Positions 52,329-64,000 of a DNA stretch of 64,000 bases are shown piece by piece. The DNA is from Flaccisagitta enflata. Taxonomy: Eukaryota > Chaetognatha > Sagittoidea > Aphragmophora. Both the position numbers and the translations under genes were made by a program. The DNA lies in NCBI GenBank assembly GCA_965153355.1, contig OZ231127.1, forward strand, positions 22,878,001-22,942,000. The letters are read 5' to 3'. The notes under the pieces are model-generated. The model worked only from the letters and a program-made list of their open reading frames with translations. It was not told where the DNA came from and did not search any database. Within the stretch, counting starts at the first letter, position 1. Each line of letters opens with the position of its first letter.

Positions 52329-53925
52329 AAGACTGCTGTTTATAGCCATCGGCGCTGAGGCGGTTTCAAACGGTAGATAAGACGGTAGATAAGAGCATTG
52401 TCGGTCAAACAAAATGACAACCCTTTTCCTTGCAGGGTGGTGCAAAGAAGTCCAATTGGTAGATAAATGTCATAAGTAATTGATCAAGGCAAAAAAATGT
52501 GTTTTGACCCTCAAACTGGTAATTTTTCTCACTTTTTAGGTTAACGGCCATATAACAAAAAATAACAAGAAAATAGTGTTGAGTTTTAGATTTGAAGCCT
52601 TTGTGAAAGTTTGTGTGCGTAGATGTTTCTCCAAAGCCCCTAATCAACTTGTACCACCATTGTGACCAAACTGGACAAGGAGGAAGCTAATCCTATGACC
52701 AGTTTTTGCTACAGCTATGGCGCTAGTACCAAATGTGACTCTTTGGAAATATTGCGTTTTTACTTAGGTGACGTCAAAAATCAGAGATATAGCCATATTC
52801 ATATGGAAAACTATGTTTTTTTGAGAAAATAATCATGTTCCCTTGCATTTCAGCAAAAAAAATTAATCCTTGATCTCAAATCAAAAATTTTCTAGCCTAA
52901 AAACCTATGTATTGATATCTGGCCTTGTTGGACTCTTCAGCACCCTTATAAGAGAAACCCTAATTATCATAACTTAGTAATGGAATTTTGATGGGATGGA
53001 AATTAGTAAAATCAATAAATTAGGGCTTGTTTGAAAGCTCTGTGTCTACTCTTTCACCTGAGCAAGAAAAATAACCACTTTTTGCACTAGTGTCTGAGTA
53101 GCAAGTCACCAAAGACAATACCCTCTCTAGCCCTCGATGGCGAAATTGGCTCAAAATAGGCCTGTTTTGATTCATTTGATGACCCCCCAAAGGCCTGTAA
53201 ACCCCAAATATAGTGGAATTTTTGTGATAAATAGATAGAGGACACTTCCTTTGCCAGATTCCATAACATGAATAGCTTAAATCAAGACATTCTGCCTATT
53301 GACAAGATTTTTGCCCTATTAAGACTGCTGTTTATAGCCATCGGCGCTGAGGCGGTTTCAAACGGTAGATAAGAGCATTGTTGGTCAAACAAAATGACAA
53401 CCCTTTTCCTTGCAGGGTGGTGCAAAGAAGTCCAATTGGTAGATAAATGTCATAAGTAATTGATCAAGGCAAAAAAATGTGTTTTGACCCTCAAACTGGT
53501 AATTTTTCTCACTTTTTAGGTTAACGGCCATATAACAAAAAATAACAAGAAAATAGTGTTGAGTTTTAGATTTGAAGCCTTTGTGAAAGTTTGTGTGCGT
53601 AGATGTTTCTCCAAAGCCCCTAATCAACTTGTACCACCATTATGACCAAACTGGACAAGGAGGAAGCTAATCCTATGACCAGTTTTTGCTACAGCTATGG
53701 CGCTAGTACCAAATGTGACTCTTTGGAAATATTGCGTTTTTACTTAGGTGACGTCAAAAATCAGAGATATAGCCATATTCATATGGAAAACTATGTTTTT
53801 TTGAGAAAATAATCATGTTCCCTTGCATTTCAGCAAAAAAAACTAATCCTTGTTCTCAAATCAAAAATTTTCTAGCCTAAAAACCTATGTATTGATATCT
53901 GGCCTTATTGGACTCTTCAGCACCC
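52329..53925. repeat. Direct duplication of about 600 bp, offset about 980-990 bp
   Basis: AAGACTGCTGTTTATAGCCA starts both copies, at about 52329 and 53321. Copy 1 runs to about 52945 and copy 2 to about 53925. Only scattered differences are seen, including an extra ACGGTAGATAAG in copy 1. Each carries an identical 80-codon minus-strand frame (52405-52647 and 53385-53627) without recognised similarity. Confidence 0.92.
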
Positions 53926-53937
53926 CTAACAAAGACA

Positions 53938-53942
<5 letters not shown>

Positions 53943-54032
<90 letters not shown>
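53943..54032. repeat. (GA)n microsatellite
   Basis: A GA array preceded by a short CGCG run, about 200 bp upstream of the SLC7 start exon. Confidence 0.95.
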
Positions 54033-54035
<3 letters not shown>

Positions 54036-54244
54036 GAGGAAGCAAGCAAATGAAGAAACAAATAAAAGGTGAAGATAACTTGAAATTCAAACAAAAAAAG
54101 AAAAAAACACAAAACAAAACTAAAAAAAAATCCTTTTAAATATCTTTTGTTAATTAGTTACTATTGGAAAGCTCCGTCTCAATTATTTTCCTCGTGGTCC
54201 TCTCGTGATCTTCCATGTGAATTTTCATTGTGTCAGTTGATGCA

Positions 54245-64000
<9,756 letters not shown>

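Noticed and set aside
52405-52647. 80-codon minus-strand ORF present twice (also 53385-53627)
   Set aside because: Conservation is explained by the recent duplication. No recognised motif or splice signal, so not called a gene.

Overview
The window looks like a stretch of a metazoan, probably invertebrate, nuclear genome. Genes are split into short exons of 60-201 bp with GT-AG introns of hundreds to more than 10,000 bp. The recognisable proteins are animal families, and most of the DNA is microsatellite, minisatellite and short non-autonomous mobile-element sequence. I cannot name the species. The long LIM gene resembles the Limpet/FHL type, which fits a bilaterian, but that is inference.

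Layout. (1) 64-1137, plus strand: the last two visible exons of an unrecognised gene, split by a microsatellite-filled intron. (2) 1.3-16.6 kb: satellite DNA. It includes a GTCTC-rich minisatellite, a polypyrimidine block, a clean 301-bp satellite array (3.3-4.5 kb), a degenerate array of the same unit (9.1-13.7 kb) and a 91-bp minisatellite carrying a perfect 12-bp palindrome (14.0-16.5 kb). (3) 19,764-46,031, minus strand: a LIM-only gene of the Limpet/FHL class. Six exons encode four complete LIM domains and part of a fifth, and a probable alternative first exon lies near 26.0 kb. Its introns hold mobile elements, including a broken element-type ORF at 38.0-39.3 kb on the opposite strand. 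(4) 46-54 kb: intergenic simple repeats plus a 980-bp-offset direct duplication. (5) 54,245-64,000, plus strand: the first nine exons and a tenth partial exon of an SLC7 amino-acid transporter, closest by eye to b0,+AT (SLC7A9). It continues past the right edge. The LIM and SLC7 genes are divergent (head to head).

The most interesting material is not the genes. A short dispersed element occurs about two dozen times. It has a hairpin at one end whose stem sequence differs between copies while pairing is kept, then a variable run of GTCCGTC-like repeats, then often a second hairpin at the other end. Other points are a nest of TA-flanked fold-back elements at 32.75-33.69 kb, a minisatellite in SLC7 intron 2 built from the exon-2 splice-donor sequence, a TIR element carrying a tRNA-like region, and a 1.65-kb tandem-repeat block flanked by 155-bp direct repeats. 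All coordinates were read by hand. Splice sites were chosen by GT-AG, reading-phase continuity and family similarity remembered from general knowledge, not by any search.
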